In this document: positions 1-7,587 of the stretch, in pieces
How positions within the stretch are numbered: position 1 is the first letter of the stretch
How the letters are laid out: every line of letters starts with the position of its first letter
Source of the DNA: Paraburkholderia sp. BL9I2N2
GTDB taxonomy: Bacteria; Pseudomonadota; Gammaproteobacteria; Burkholderiales; Burkholderiaceae
Length of the DNA stretch: 64,000 bases
Direction: 5' to 3'
Assembly: GCF_004339745.1 (NCBI RefSeq)
Contig: NZ_SMGP01000006.1
Coordinates: 1 to 64,000, forward strand
Notes under the pieces: generated by a model
Told to the model about the DNA's origin: nothing
What the model saw: only the letters and a program-made list of their open reading frames with translations
Database searches by the model: none
Program-made: the position numbers and the translations under genes

Positions 1-601
1 TGCGCAGTTTATGTTGCAATGCTGTGCTCGATCGCAGCGGCAGCACCAGCGCGCTGATCGCACCGGAACACAGAATGCCGATCGTCACTTCAGCCGCGCG
101 TGTCATGGCGGCCAGAAACAGACCGTTTGGCTCCATGACCGTTGGGATGCCAATCAGCGCGGCGGTGTACCCTGCGAGCACGAAGCCGTACCACTGAAAA
201 TGGCGATACCGGACTGCCGCAGCCGTGCAGGCACCGATCCATAACGTCATCCCAAGCATGTATAGCTCGGGCTGCTGCACAAACAGTCCGCCCAGCACTA
301 ACGATGCGATCGTTCCGGCCGCTGTTCCGAGGACCCGGTAGAAGCTTTTGGCCAGGACCATGCCACTTATCGGCTGCATCAGGACGAACACCGTCACCAT
401 GGCGGTGCGCGGACTCGGCAGTTCCAGCAACATCGCGATGCCCATCGCGAGCAAAGCGGCGGTCACCGTCTTCAACAGGTGCAGCCAGACAAGACCGTCG
501 CCAACCATCCATTGCCTGGCAACCATCTTCGTCGCGCGCGCCCAGACCGACAATCGCGCGGATCTGGGCAGCGGTCGCCGCGCCGCTTTCCCGCTCCTCA
601 T
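1..601 (-). CDS. FUSC/ArAE-family exporter, N-terminal part (runs off left edge)
   Basis: This reading frame stays open from an ATG at 601 to the left edge, giving the first 200 residues of an inner-membrane protein. It resembles the N-terminal membrane half of the FUSC / aromatic-acid exporter family (AaeB, fusaric acid resistance), which pumps aromatic acids out of the cell. After a basic start (MRSGKAARRPLPRS) there are several hydrophobic helices, for example LLKTVTAALLAMGIAMLL and the family-like segment TAMVTVFVLMQPISGMV. A Shine-Dalgarno-like AGGAAG lies about 11 bases upstream of the ATG. No stop is seen inside the window, so the C-terminal half is outside it. The family call is from pattern recognition; the substrate is unknown. 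Confidence 0.8.
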   Translation of the reverse strand, partial: MRSGKAARRPLPRSARLSVWARATKMVARQWMVGDGLVWLHLLKTVTAALLAMGIAMLLELPSPRTAMVTVFVLMQPISGMVLAKSFYRVLGTAAGTIASLVLGGLFVQQPELYMLGMTLWIGACTAAAVRYRHFQWYGFVLAGYTAALIGIPTVMEPNGLFLAAMTRAAEVTIGILCSGAISALVLPLRSSTALQHKLR

Positions 602-681
602 CAACACGGACGACTTCCTTTGCCTGCTAAGAATGAGACCATTTGGACGCGGCGTCGCTTTTCGTACCTGAAACCGCCTGA

Positions 682-713
682 CAAAAGCCGCCCAGACCGG
701 GAAGGTCTGGGCG
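682..713 (-). terminator. Rho-independent terminator after the DUF4148 gene
   Basis: A 10-bp perfect stem (CGCCCAGACC / GGTCTGGGCG at 689-698 and 704-713) with a 5-base loop is followed on the minus strand by TTTT. It sits between the DUF4148 gene and the FUSC gene, both on the minus strand, so it would separate their transcripts. Confidence 0.65.
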
Positions 714-867
714 AAGCCACCGGGAACCCGGCGGCGGAGGTATTCTGATATTGGCAAAACAGGCCTGCTCTCACGTTTCTGGCAAGAGCGACCATGTTTC
801 ATTCTTCAGGACCGTCGTCACGCGGCGCCCGTAGCGAGTTCAGGACGTACACGCCCGTTTGCTTAAC

Positions 868-1176
868 TTAGTGAGCGGTGTAGATCCGGGGCGAATATGT
901 GGACACCGCAGTGTCAGTTGCACGACCCGACTGCGACGAACCGTCTACTACACCACCTACGGCATTGTTCTGTGCGGCAACCTTGGCTTCAGCAGCCTGG
1001 ATGTCCGCCGGATAAGTCGTGTTGTCACCATCGCCCGGATGATAACCAGCCTTCTCCAGCTGGATGAGTTCTGCGCGCACCTGTGCACGCGTGAGAGGCG
1101 CGTTCGATTGGGCGAACACGGCAACCGGAGCAGCAAGGGCAGCGGCGACAACAACGACTTGAATCAGGGACTTCAT
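868..1176 (-). CDS. DUF4148 domain-containing secreted protein
   Basis: A 102-residue protein with a clear signal peptide (MKSLIQVVVVAAALAAP, cleavage after VFAQ) and the DUF4148 signature LTRAQVRAELIQLEKAGYHP followed by a short, low-complexity Ala-rich tail. DUF4148 proteins are small periplasmic or exported proteins abundant in Burkholderia and Paraburkholderia; their function is not known. The start at 1176 is chosen over the upstream ATG at 1233 because it opens the signal peptide and has a strong ribosome site (GGAGGT, 8 bases upstream). Confidence 0.88.
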   Translation of the reverse strand: MKSLIQVVVVAAALAAPVAVFAQSNAPLTRAQVRAELIQLEKAGYHPGDGDNTTYPADIQAAEAKVAAQNNAVGGVVDGSSQSGRATDTAVSTYSPRIYTAH

Positions 1177-1209
1177 GGTGACTACCTCCAGACTTTGTCT
1201 TGACCTTCT

Positions 1210-1227
1210 ACGAACAGCCCTGTTCGT
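1210..1227. promoter_or_regulatory. 18-bp palindrome upstream of the DUF4148 gene
   Basis: ACGAACAGCCCTGTTCGT is an 8-bp perfect inverted repeat with a 2-base centre, 34 bases upstream of the DUF4148 start codon. It could be an operator or a leader hairpin. No regulator in the window is obviously tied to it. Confidence 0.4.
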
Positions 1228-1354
1228 AATCAATGACGACAGTCTAGGTAAATGGGCGCTTAAGATTAAGAGCGATGTCTGGAGAGGATCGTTGTCGAAT
1301 TTGGGTTAACCCTGGTATCGCGCACAGTTCCGCCCGTGACATCACACGGGGTCT

Positions 1355-1440
1355 CCGTGATTTTCATGCCGTTTACCGGGTTAGTGGCATCTAGACGCGA
1401 CAAGGCTTTCCGGTCAGCCCCTATAATATTTCACAATCAA
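1355..1440 (+). repeat. 86-bp non-coding repeat, copy 1, with promoter-like GACAAG-N17-TATAAT
   Basis: This segment has the same length as 24685-24770 and is about two-thirds identical in a simple ungapped comparison. The shared blocks are CCGTGATTTT, CGGTTAG-like, GACAAGGC, CGGT and the AT-rich end AATCAA. The GACAAG and TATAAT hexamers (1409-1414 approx. and 1432-1437 approx.) are 17 bases apart in this copy, matching sigma-70 promoter spacing. Copy 1 lies in front of the kfrA-like/recombinase operon and probably contains its promoter. The rest of 1177-1665 has no gene that I can support. Confidence 0.5.
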
Positions 1441-1665
1441 ATCAGCTAGTTGCTGTCTGGTCTTTTTGTGTTGCTTGAAGACCTCCCCGGCGGGGCTTGT
1501 GCGGCGGACAAGGGTACCAATGGGATCATTGGGCACCGTTTAGCGGTGATAAGAGCGTTTATCGCGGATCGGATAGATTCAAGTAGTAGAGATATGGTTT
1601 TCTAGCGTTAGGCATGTATGAAATAATAGGCCGGAAATCAGCCCATCTCCCGCCTGAAGCCCGCC

Positions 1666-2637
1666 ATGCCCCGTCCGGCCGCCGCTACCCCCGACCAGAT
1701 CCGTTCCACCGTCCTCGCGATGCTCGCCGAGGCCGGCGACGCCACACCTGCGACCGGCGCCCGCTTCCGCCAGCTCGTGTCGGTGCGCAAGCTGCGCGCG
1801 CGGCTCGGCGCGGGCGATCCCGCCACACTCGCGCGGGCGCTCAATGCGATCGAGGCCGAGGTCGTGCGTTCGGGGCTGGCTGAAATCGCGATGCCCGGCA
1901 TCCCACCGGACATCGCCGAACAGATGCGTGCGCTCTGGCAGGCAGCGGTCACTGTGCAGCTCGACGACGTCGTGCGCCTGAAAGCCGAGGCGCAGCAGGC
2001 CATCGCCGTGGCCGATGCGGCGCGCACCGACGCCGAGTTGCGCGTCGAACTGCTGCGCCAGGAGGTGACCGAGTTGCGCTCGGCCCTGACGGCACGCGAT
2101 GCCGAGCTTGCCGATTTGCGCGCGCAGAACACGAGCGTCAGGGAACGTTGCGCGGCGCTTGACGCCGCGCTCCAGGACCGGCAGGCGCAGCTGGATACCG
2201 TGGCGGCCGAACGGGCCGGCCTTGATCGCACTCACGCGAAGGCGCTCGCCGACGCGCAGCACCGCTACGAGGCGCTGTCGAAACAGTTGCTGCAGGAAAC
2301 GGCGCATCAGCGTGAAGCCGTGAAGAAGGAACATGAGCAGTTCGCCTCGCAGCTGAAGTTCGCCGAGCGGCGCCTTGCCGTGCTGGAAGGAGAACGCGAC
2401 CGCCTCGAAGGCGAACTGGCCCACGAACGCGGGACACGCCAGCAGGCAGTGGGCGAGGCGCTCGCCCTGAAAGCGGTCAATGCGAGCCAGCACGCACAGC
2501 TCGACGAGTTGATGCGCATCATGTCGGCGATCGACGCGCCCCGTCGTGCGCCGGTCGCGTCTACGGGGCTGGCGACCGCCCGGCGGACGAAAGCAACGCC
2601 AAAGAGCGGCGCGGCCACGCGGGCGAAGAAATCATGA
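1666..2637 (+). CDS. KfrA-like DNA-binding coiled-coil protein
   Basis: A 323-residue protein. The N-terminal ~100 residues resemble the KfrA N-terminal DNA-binding domain (ATPDQIRSTVLAMLAEAG, then RFRQLVSVRKLRARLG and LNAIEAEVV). From about residue 100 to 275 it is a long coiled coil rich in Glu, Arg, Ala and Gln, and the C-terminus is Lys/Arg/Ala-rich and probably disordered. KfrA proteins bind DNA and multimerise through the coil; on plasmids they help maintenance. Here the stop codon overlaps the start of a tyrosine recombinase (ATGA, 2634-2637), so the two are probably translationally coupled. That points to a role as an accessory or architectural factor for recombination. It is much longer in the coil than a simple regulator. 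Confidence 0.82.
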   Translation: MPRPAAATPDQIRSTVLAMLAEAGDATPATGARFRQLVSVRKLRARLGAGDPATLARALNAIEAEVVRSGLAEIAMPGIPPDIAEQMRALWQAAVTVQLDDVVRLKAEAQQAIAVADAARTDAELRVELLRQEVTELRSALTARDAELADLRAQNTSVRERCAALDAALQDRQAQLDTVAAERAGLDRTHAKALADAQHRYEALSKQLLQETAHQREAVKKEHEQFASQLKFAERRLAVLEGERDRLEGELAHERGTRQQAVGEALALKAVNASQHAQLDELMRIMSAIDAPRRAPVASTGLATARRTKATPKSGAATRAKKS

Positions 2638-4070
2638 GCGCCACGCTGAACCCCGCGGACTGGATCGATGGCGGCGTCACTCCACCGCGGCGGATGCCGG
2701 CGGAGGTTGACGCCGCGCTCGCATACCTTGCGGACGCACTCGGCCACATCGTCTACACGCGCTGGACACTCGTGGCCATCAAGCGCCGCTACCCATCGCT
2801 GACCGACGCCAGGACAGCCCACCCGGCCGTGATGCGCTTGCTGCTCGATTATCCGGCCGTGGTCGAGTACTGGGATCGCGGCCGCGTGCGAACGGTTGCC
2901 GTGGACGATGCACCGACGCCGGAGACGATCCTGCAACGGGTGTTGCATACGCACCGCCGGCGCTTCAGGCTTGCGACTGTGCTGGGTGTGCTGGCCGCAA
3001 TCGGTGAGTCGGAACGGGAGCCGCCGGCGCTGGCTGCCGTGCCGCAACCGCTCGTCGCATGGCTCGCGCGTGCCGGGCGATTCGCGAACGTCGCGAGCGC
3101 GACCAACACGCTCGGCGTCGGCGACGACGCGCAGGCCGTGGCGCTGTTCCTGCGCGATCGGGCGAGCCGCTCGCCGCATACGCTGCGTGCGTACCGGGCG
3201 GAACTGCGCCGGCTCGTCGCGTGGTGCGAGACCCATCAGCTCGGCCCCCTGTCAGATCTGACGCGGCACGACCTGCTGGCGTACCGGCAGGCGCTGCGCC
3301 AGCCGGTACGGGATGCCGCCGACGATGCACCGCATAAGGTCTCGGAGGCGCTGCAGTCCCGGGCGCTCGCGGTGGTCGCGAGCCTGTTCCGCTATTGGGC
3401 CGAGACCGGGTATCTCACCGCGAATCCCGCTGCTGGTCTGGTGCGCGGTAACCGTTCGCGCGCGAGTTTCGCGCCGCAACGGATGCTGCCGCCAGCGTTG
3501 CTCGCCGCATGCGATGCGTGGGTGTCCGAAACGGTGACGGGGGATGACGCCCTTGGCATCGCCCGTCGCCGTGCGATCTGGACGCTATACCGCTATGCCG
3601 GCGTGCGGCTGGTCGAACTCGTTTGGTCCAATGAGGCGCAGTTGCCGAAGCTTGAGGTGGACGATCGCGGCAGTTGGACGTTGCACGTGATCGGCAAGGG
3701 ACGCAAGGCGCGTGCGATTCCGTTGCCGGCGGTCTGTGTGCCGGTGCTGCAGGCATACCGGCAACTGCGCGGCCTGCCGCCGCAGCCAGGTCTTGACGAA
3801 CATGCGGCGCTGATCCACGGACTCAAGGGCGGTTCGCTGCAAGGCTCGGGGCTCTATGACGAGGTCAAGGCGATCTTCATCGCTGCGGCTGAGCGGCTCG
3901 CGAAAACCGACCATGCCGGCGCCGCGCGCCTGCGACAGGCTTCGCCACACTGGCTGCGGCACGCGTACGCGCGACAGATGATCGTCGACCATCAGGTGCC
4001 GCTGCCGGCGGCGCAGGCGCTGCTTGGCCACGCGTCGGTGCAGACGACCGCCGCGTATTACCGACAGTAA
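2634..4070 (+). CDS. Tyrosine recombinase / integrase (Int1)
   Basis: A 478-residue tyrosine recombinase. A core-binding (SAM-like) domain around residues 170-275 (LFLRDRASRSPHTLRAYRAE) is followed by the catalytic domain with Arg in YAGVRLVEL, the H-x-x-R box in HWLRHAYARQM, and a C-terminal GHASVQTTAAYYRQ that carries the nucleophilic Tyr. The protein stops just two residues after the tyrosine pair. The last codons (TAT TAC CGA CAG TAA) lie in the left arm of a perfect 25-bp inverted repeat whose right arm encodes the same C-terminus of Int2. It overlaps the KfrA-like gene by four bases. The ~150-residue N-terminal extension before the core-binding domain is unlike XerC/XerD. Target site and function are not known. 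Confidence 0.88.
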   Translation: MSATLNPADWIDGGVTPPRRMPAEVDAALAYLADALGHIVYTRWTLVAIKRRYPSLTDARTAHPAVMRLLLDYPAVVEYWDRGRVRTVAVDDAPTPETILQRVLHTHRRRFRLATVLGVLAAIGESEREPPALAAVPQPLVAWLARAGRFANVASATNTLGVGDDAQAVALFLRDRASRSPHTLRAYRAELRRLVAWCETHQLGPLSDLTRHDLLAYRQALRQPVRDAADDAPHKVSEALQSRALAVVASLFRYWAETGYLTANPAAGLVRGNRSRASFAPQRMLPPALLAACDAWVSETVTGDDALGIARRRAIWTLYRYAGVRLVELVWSNEAQLPKLEVDDRGSWTLHVIGKGRKARAIPLPAVCVPVLQAYRQLRGLPPQPGLDEHAALIHGLKGGSLQGSGLYDEVKAIFIAAAERLAKTDHAGAARLRQASPHWLRHAYARQMIVDHQVPLPAAQALLGHASVQTTAAYYRQ

Positions 4071-4080
4071 GTTGTTATGT
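4056..4080. repeat. 25-bp inverted repeat, left arm (ends Int1)
   Basis: Positions 4056-4080 are the exact reverse complement of 4409-4433 (25 of 25 bases); the bases on either side do not match. The arm contains the TAT TAC CGA CAG TAA codons of Int1 and, on the other strand, the last codons of the 77-residue protein. A 12-bp stretch TTATGTGCAGTA at 4075-4086, overlapping this arm, recurs directly at 4350-4361. Confidence 0.92.
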
Positions 4081-4291
4081 GCAGTATCACCTCCAGCTCT
4101 TTGATAGCAAAGGAGACCAGTCGCTGGTACTCAACATAAATATTTGAGCCGGCTGTGGAGGTCCGCAGTTCAAAAACGGCATGTGTGACCTCAGCGGTGC
4201 TATAGCGAAGCTTCTCCAGTTCGCCCAAGGCTCCGGCAACGAACCGGTCCAGCGGCAGGTTGTTTGAAACTTGATGGGTGGATTGGTGCAT
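4058..4291 (-). CDS. Small helical protein of unknown function between the two recombinases
   Basis: A 77-residue protein (from MHQSTHQVSNNLPL) on the minus strand in the spacer between the two convergent recombinase genes. The start at 4291 is preceded by GAGGAG at good spacing. The sequence looks mostly helical (DRFVAGALGELEKLRYS, YQRLVSFAIKELEVILH) and has no domain I recognise. Its last residues (HITTYCR) and stop codon are written in the left arm of the 25-bp inverted repeat. If the spacer inverts, this gene would change strand and acquire the right-arm copy, which extends its reading frame in the same way. A recombination directionality or accessory factor is possible, but this is inference only. 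Confidence 0.55.
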   Translation of the reverse strand: MHQSTHQVSNNLPLDRFVAGALGELEKLRYSTAEVTHAVFELRTSTAGSNIYVEYQRLVSFAIKELEVILHITTYCR

Positions 4292-4408
4292 GATCGAGCT
4301 CCTCACCAAAGGCGAACCCGATGGCCGCCATGAGTCCCATCATGAAACTTTATGTGCAGTAGTCCAAGGCTAACGCCTTGCTCTCAAAGCACTTACGTTG
4401 GCCACTCT

Positions 4409-4433
4409 ACATAACAACTTACTGTCGGTAATA
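4409..4433. repeat. 25-bp inverted repeat, right arm (ends Int2)
   Basis: Exact reverse complement of 4056-4080. On the minus strand it encodes the last residues YYRQ and the stop of Int2. The spacer between the arms (4081-4408) is 328 bp and holds one small gene plus about 100 bp with no visible gene. Confidence 0.92.
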
Positions 4434-5771
4434 GCGCTCGGTCGTGGACAGTCGTACGTGCCACATCAACTGCCGCAACTGATCGAGTGCCCGCGTGTAC
4501 TTCGTCTCCTTCGCTGTCATCGCGTCGACCATGTTCAGCCCGAAGGTCGCGCGCAGGTCGTGGAAGCTGAACTTGTGCCTGGGGTTGCCGAGCTGTACGC
4601 GCATCATGGGCAACAATTCGTCCTTGATGAACTGACGCACGGCCTGTCCGGTCTTGACGTGGCGGCGCACCTGCGGACCAGTGCTGACCGGGCCGCGCGA
4701 CTCACGATCCTCGTAGAGCGGTGCACCGCGATGGCTGAGAAAGAGCGGCTGGTCGGGGTGTTCGCCGCCGTCTGCCAGTTGGCGACGCTTGCGCGCACGT
4801 TCGCTGTGCATGTAGATGTACAGCCGCTCGTAGAAACCGCGCGGCAGGTGCAACACGCCCTTGACACCGCCCTTCGTGTCGATGCCCGTACCCGGCCCGC
4901 AGGCGAGACGGATGTCGTCGCCGTGAAACTCGCCCGGCTTGCGCATTACGTGTTTCGCGCGCACGGTTAGTACCGTCTGGATGCGGGCGCCCGTCAATAG
5001 CGCGAACAGATGAATGAGCGTCATCTCGGTGTTGTCGAGAGCGGCTAACGATTCAAGCAGCACCGACTGCTCGGAAGATGGGAGCGGGCGCAGGCGACCA
5101 CCGTCCTGAATGTGATCGTCCCACGGGTCTTCTGCGCGCCGGCCGCTGATCGACAGGTCGGTAGTCTTGACCTCGATCGTGCTGCTGAAGCCCTTCTGGT
5201 CCCTGAACTCGATGAAACGGCCGGATTCGACCCACGGCGCGTTCGCGGGCTTGAAGCCTGCTTCGGTCATGAGCCAGCGATAGAAGCGCACCACGGCGCC
5301 CATACGACGCCTGGCAACGCCCGGAGATAGTTCGCCTGCCTGCACGGCCAGCCTGATCGAGGCGCTATAGCGGTAGGTCGGACGTTGCCGCTTGTTCGCG
5401 GGGAACGTCAGCCAGTCGATGCCCTCGTCATCCAGATAGCGATGGAACGCCACCAGGTCGTCTGCGATGCTGGCGAACGTCAGCATGTTGGGCGACGACT
5501 TCGACTCCATCATATCGATGAGCCAGACGTTCGCCTCAGCCCACGGCGCGCCGTCAGCGAGTCGGACAACAGGGAAAAGAGGGAAGGTGCCTGCGATCCA
5601 CTGCGGGCGGGCGTCGCGCCGCTTGCCGGTGTCGGGGTCTGCGAGCGGGACCGTGTGATAGATGGTGCCGCCCTCGGGCGTGGTGATACTGACCGGCGTC
5701 GCGCCGGGTGTGTCGCGGTCAACGACCTCGGTCAGCGGCAGTTGCCGGATGGTCGTTCGTCTTGCCGTCAT
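4419..5771 (-). CDS. Tyrosine recombinase / integrase (Int2)
   Basis: A 450-residue tyrosine recombinase convergent with Int1. Catalytic features are Arg in LLTGARIQTVLTV, the H-x-x-R box in SFHDLRATFGLNM, and the C-terminal MWHVRLSTTERYYRQ carrying the nucleophilic Tyr. The start at 5771 (MTARRTTIRQLPL) is preferred to 5816 because AGAGGA lies 9 bases upstream of it. Int2 is not a simple duplicate of Int1: the bodies differ strongly, but the last four residues and their codons are identical because they lie in the shared inverted repeat. Two unlike recombinases with a KfrA-like partner suggest a multi-recombinase integration system rather than a phage integrase. Confidence 0.87.
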   Translation of the reverse strand: MTARRTTIRQLPLTEVVDRDTPGATPVSITTPEGGTIYHTVPLADPDTGKRRDARPQWIAGTFPLFPVVRLADGAPWAEANVWLIDMMESKSSPNMLTFASIADDLVAFHRYLDDEGIDWLTFPANKRQRPTYRYSASIRLAVQAGELSPGVARRRMGAVVRFYRWLMTEAGFKPANAPWVESGRFIEFRDQKGFSSTIEVKTTDLSISGRRAEDPWDDHIQDGGRLRPLPSSEQSVLLESLAALDNTEMTLIHLFALLTGARIQTVLTVRAKHVMRKPGEFHGDDIRLACGPGTGIDTKGGVKGVLHLPRGFYERLYIYMHSERARKRRQLADGGEHPDQPLFLSHRGAPLYEDRESRGPVSTGPQVRRHVKTGQAVRQFIKDELLPMMRVQLGNPRHKFSFHDLRATFGLNMVDAMTAKETKYTRALDQLRQLMWHVRLSTTERYYRQ

Positions 5772-6537
5772 CGTGCAGATCCTCTGCTGTGTTTGTGCGG
5801 GTGTCCGCTTTAACACAGCCTGCGAGTATCAGGAAATCGTTCTTCACTTGCGCATATGCCGTGGAAGATGCCCGTCGATCTCCGCTGACCCTTCTCGCTA
5901 CCACACAATTTACGCCTCAGAGTACCTCTGAGTGGCGTCGTTCGTGGACCGCATACGTTCCGACCACAAGGCGGGTTTTGAGGAACTTAGTCTCATCTTC
6001 GTTGGAATGCCGGACGAAACATTATCCTCAATGGTCGACTACCTTGCCACCCAATCATGGGTACTCGATGCTTGGTTCGTTCCGTGAATCCTTACGGGAG
6101 GCTCGTTGATGATTTGGTACGAGACAATCGGATTGCGAAGGCAACACCGTTCTACGTGGTTTATTTCAAGCCGGGTCTGTTTAACCACATCGCCGGCGCG
6201 TTATCGGCGCAACCGCCCATCGAATAGTGCCACTCATTCATGTTCTACATGACGGCGATAAAACCGAGCGGTGGCGGCAATGTAAAGTTGCCAGATACTA
6301 ACCTAGCGAACTCGACGGCGCGTGGAAGCGCCGCGTTCGCAGCAGCGTCGGGAGTTCCGAACCGTGGAACCCAGTCGCCCTCATGGAATAAAGCCGCGGC
6401 GGGGTCCGTCGTGTAGCATTTTCGGCGTTCTTCTGCAGCAATAGCAATTTGGCCGCGTCTTAACGAAAAAACCCGTTTATTGACAGTACCCCAAGTGCAA
6501 CGCGCATTTCAATAGCTGTCAGAAGCGACCTTCATGC
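5772..6537. other. Intergenic stretch with no firm gene
   Basis: About 770 bp between Int2 and the broken LysR gene. The only coding-like piece is a 56-codon frame at 6057-6227 (plus strand, ending FKPGLFNHIAGALSAQPPIE), without a ribosome site. It may be a remnant. Nothing else is recognisable. Confidence 0.5.
6057..6227 (+). other. Short open frame, possible gene remnant
   Basis: A 56-residue frame from ATG 6057 to TAG 6225-6227 with a protein-like composition (DDLVRDNRIAKATPFYVVYF). There is no Shine-Dalgarno sequence and I recognise no family. It may be the tail of a lost gene or chance. Confidence 0.25.
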
Positions 6538-7479
6538 TCAGAGGGGAAAGCCGCCGGCAAATGTCTCACGTAGATAGGCAATGAAAAGTCGCACCGCGCG
6601 GGGGACATGGGATGTCTGCGGGCGAACCACATAGACCTGTTCGGCGAATGCGCCAACAGGACGCCATTCGGGCAGAACGACGACCAGTTTGCGCGACTGC
6701 ACTCCGGATTGCGCTGTGAAATCAGGAAGTAGCGCAATGCCCAGATCGTCAAGCGCGGCATCACGTAGCGCCTCGCTGTTATTGGCCGAGAAGGGGCCAT
6801 TGACTGTCAGCGTGAGAGGCCCGGACACATTTTTGCGCGTCGTTTTCCGCTCAAACGACCAGACACCAGAACTCCGCGCACGAGGATAGAAAAGGCAATC
6901 GTGTGAAGTTAGGTCGCCTGGTGTTGCGGGCGTGCCTCGGCGCGCAAGATAAGCCCGTGTCGCGACGATAACCGAACGTGTCTCACATAATTTCCAGGCG
7001 ACGTGGGTCTCGGGAGCCTGTGCGCTGTGCCGGATGGCGAGATCGAATCCTTCGGTGACGATGGAACTGAGTCTGTCGGATAAATCGAGCTGGACGCGGA
7101 CCTCGGGATTTTCACGCAGGAACGCGGACATTCTCGGTACGAGTTGTTGCCGCCCGAAGGCCACAGGCGCCGTGACACGAATCACGCCTCTTGCTACTCC
7201 TGCCATTTCTCGCACATTAGCAAAGCTCGCCGCGATGTTGTCGTACTGGCTGCGCGTATCGTCGACAAGTCGTTGGCCGGCTTCCGTAAAGCGCACGCTG
7301 CGGGTGGTGCGCTGGACGAGTGGTACGCCCGCAGCCCGTTCCAGTTCCGCAATTCACTGGCTCATAGCGGCCTTGCTCACGCCGAGCCTCGCCGCGGCCG
7401 CCGTGTAACTGCCCTGTTCGGCCAGCACGGTAAGCCAGTGCAGATGATTCCAGAGTCCCTCGATCTTTTGCGTGTCCAT
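6538..7479 (-). pseudogene. LysR-family regulator interrupted by TGA at codon 42
   Basis: The full 313-codon frame from ATG 7479 encodes a LysR-type regulator. It starts MDTQKIEGLWNHLHWLTVL with the winged HTH AARLGVSKAAMSQ, but codon 42 (7356-7354) is TGA. Family members have Arg here (SQRIAELE), so the lesion fits a single CGA to TGA change. The frame is intact on both sides, and the substrate-binding domain (residues ~90-313, for example GVIRVTAPVAFGRQQLVP) looks complete. Translation restarting at the GTG at 7296 would give 252 residues without the DNA-binding domain. The gene is divergent from mmsA with only 108 bp between them, so it was probably its regulator. mmsA has likely lost that control unless the stop is suppressed. 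Confidence 0.85.
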
Positions 7480-7485
7480 GATTCT

Positions 7486-7519
7486 ATTGTTCGCTATGGA
7501 AAACAATGATTTCAATCAT
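7486..7519. promoter_or_regulatory. Dyad symmetries in the lysR-mmsA intergenic region
   Basis: Two inverted repeats lie here: ATTGTT-N10-AACAAT (7486-7507) and ATGATT-TC-AATCAT (7506-7519). LysR-type regulators bind such dyads between divergent genes, so these are the likely binding sites of the now broken regulator. Confidence 0.45.
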
Positions 7520-7587
7520 AGCGTCTTTGCTTCGTGCCCGGACCTTCATACACTGCTACTACTCCCAATCAATTCAGAGGTGTGGAA

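Noticed and set aside
5662..6109. Overlapping plus-strand frames upstream of Int2
   Set aside because: Start within Int2 in antisense, Arg/Ser-rich, no ribosome site.
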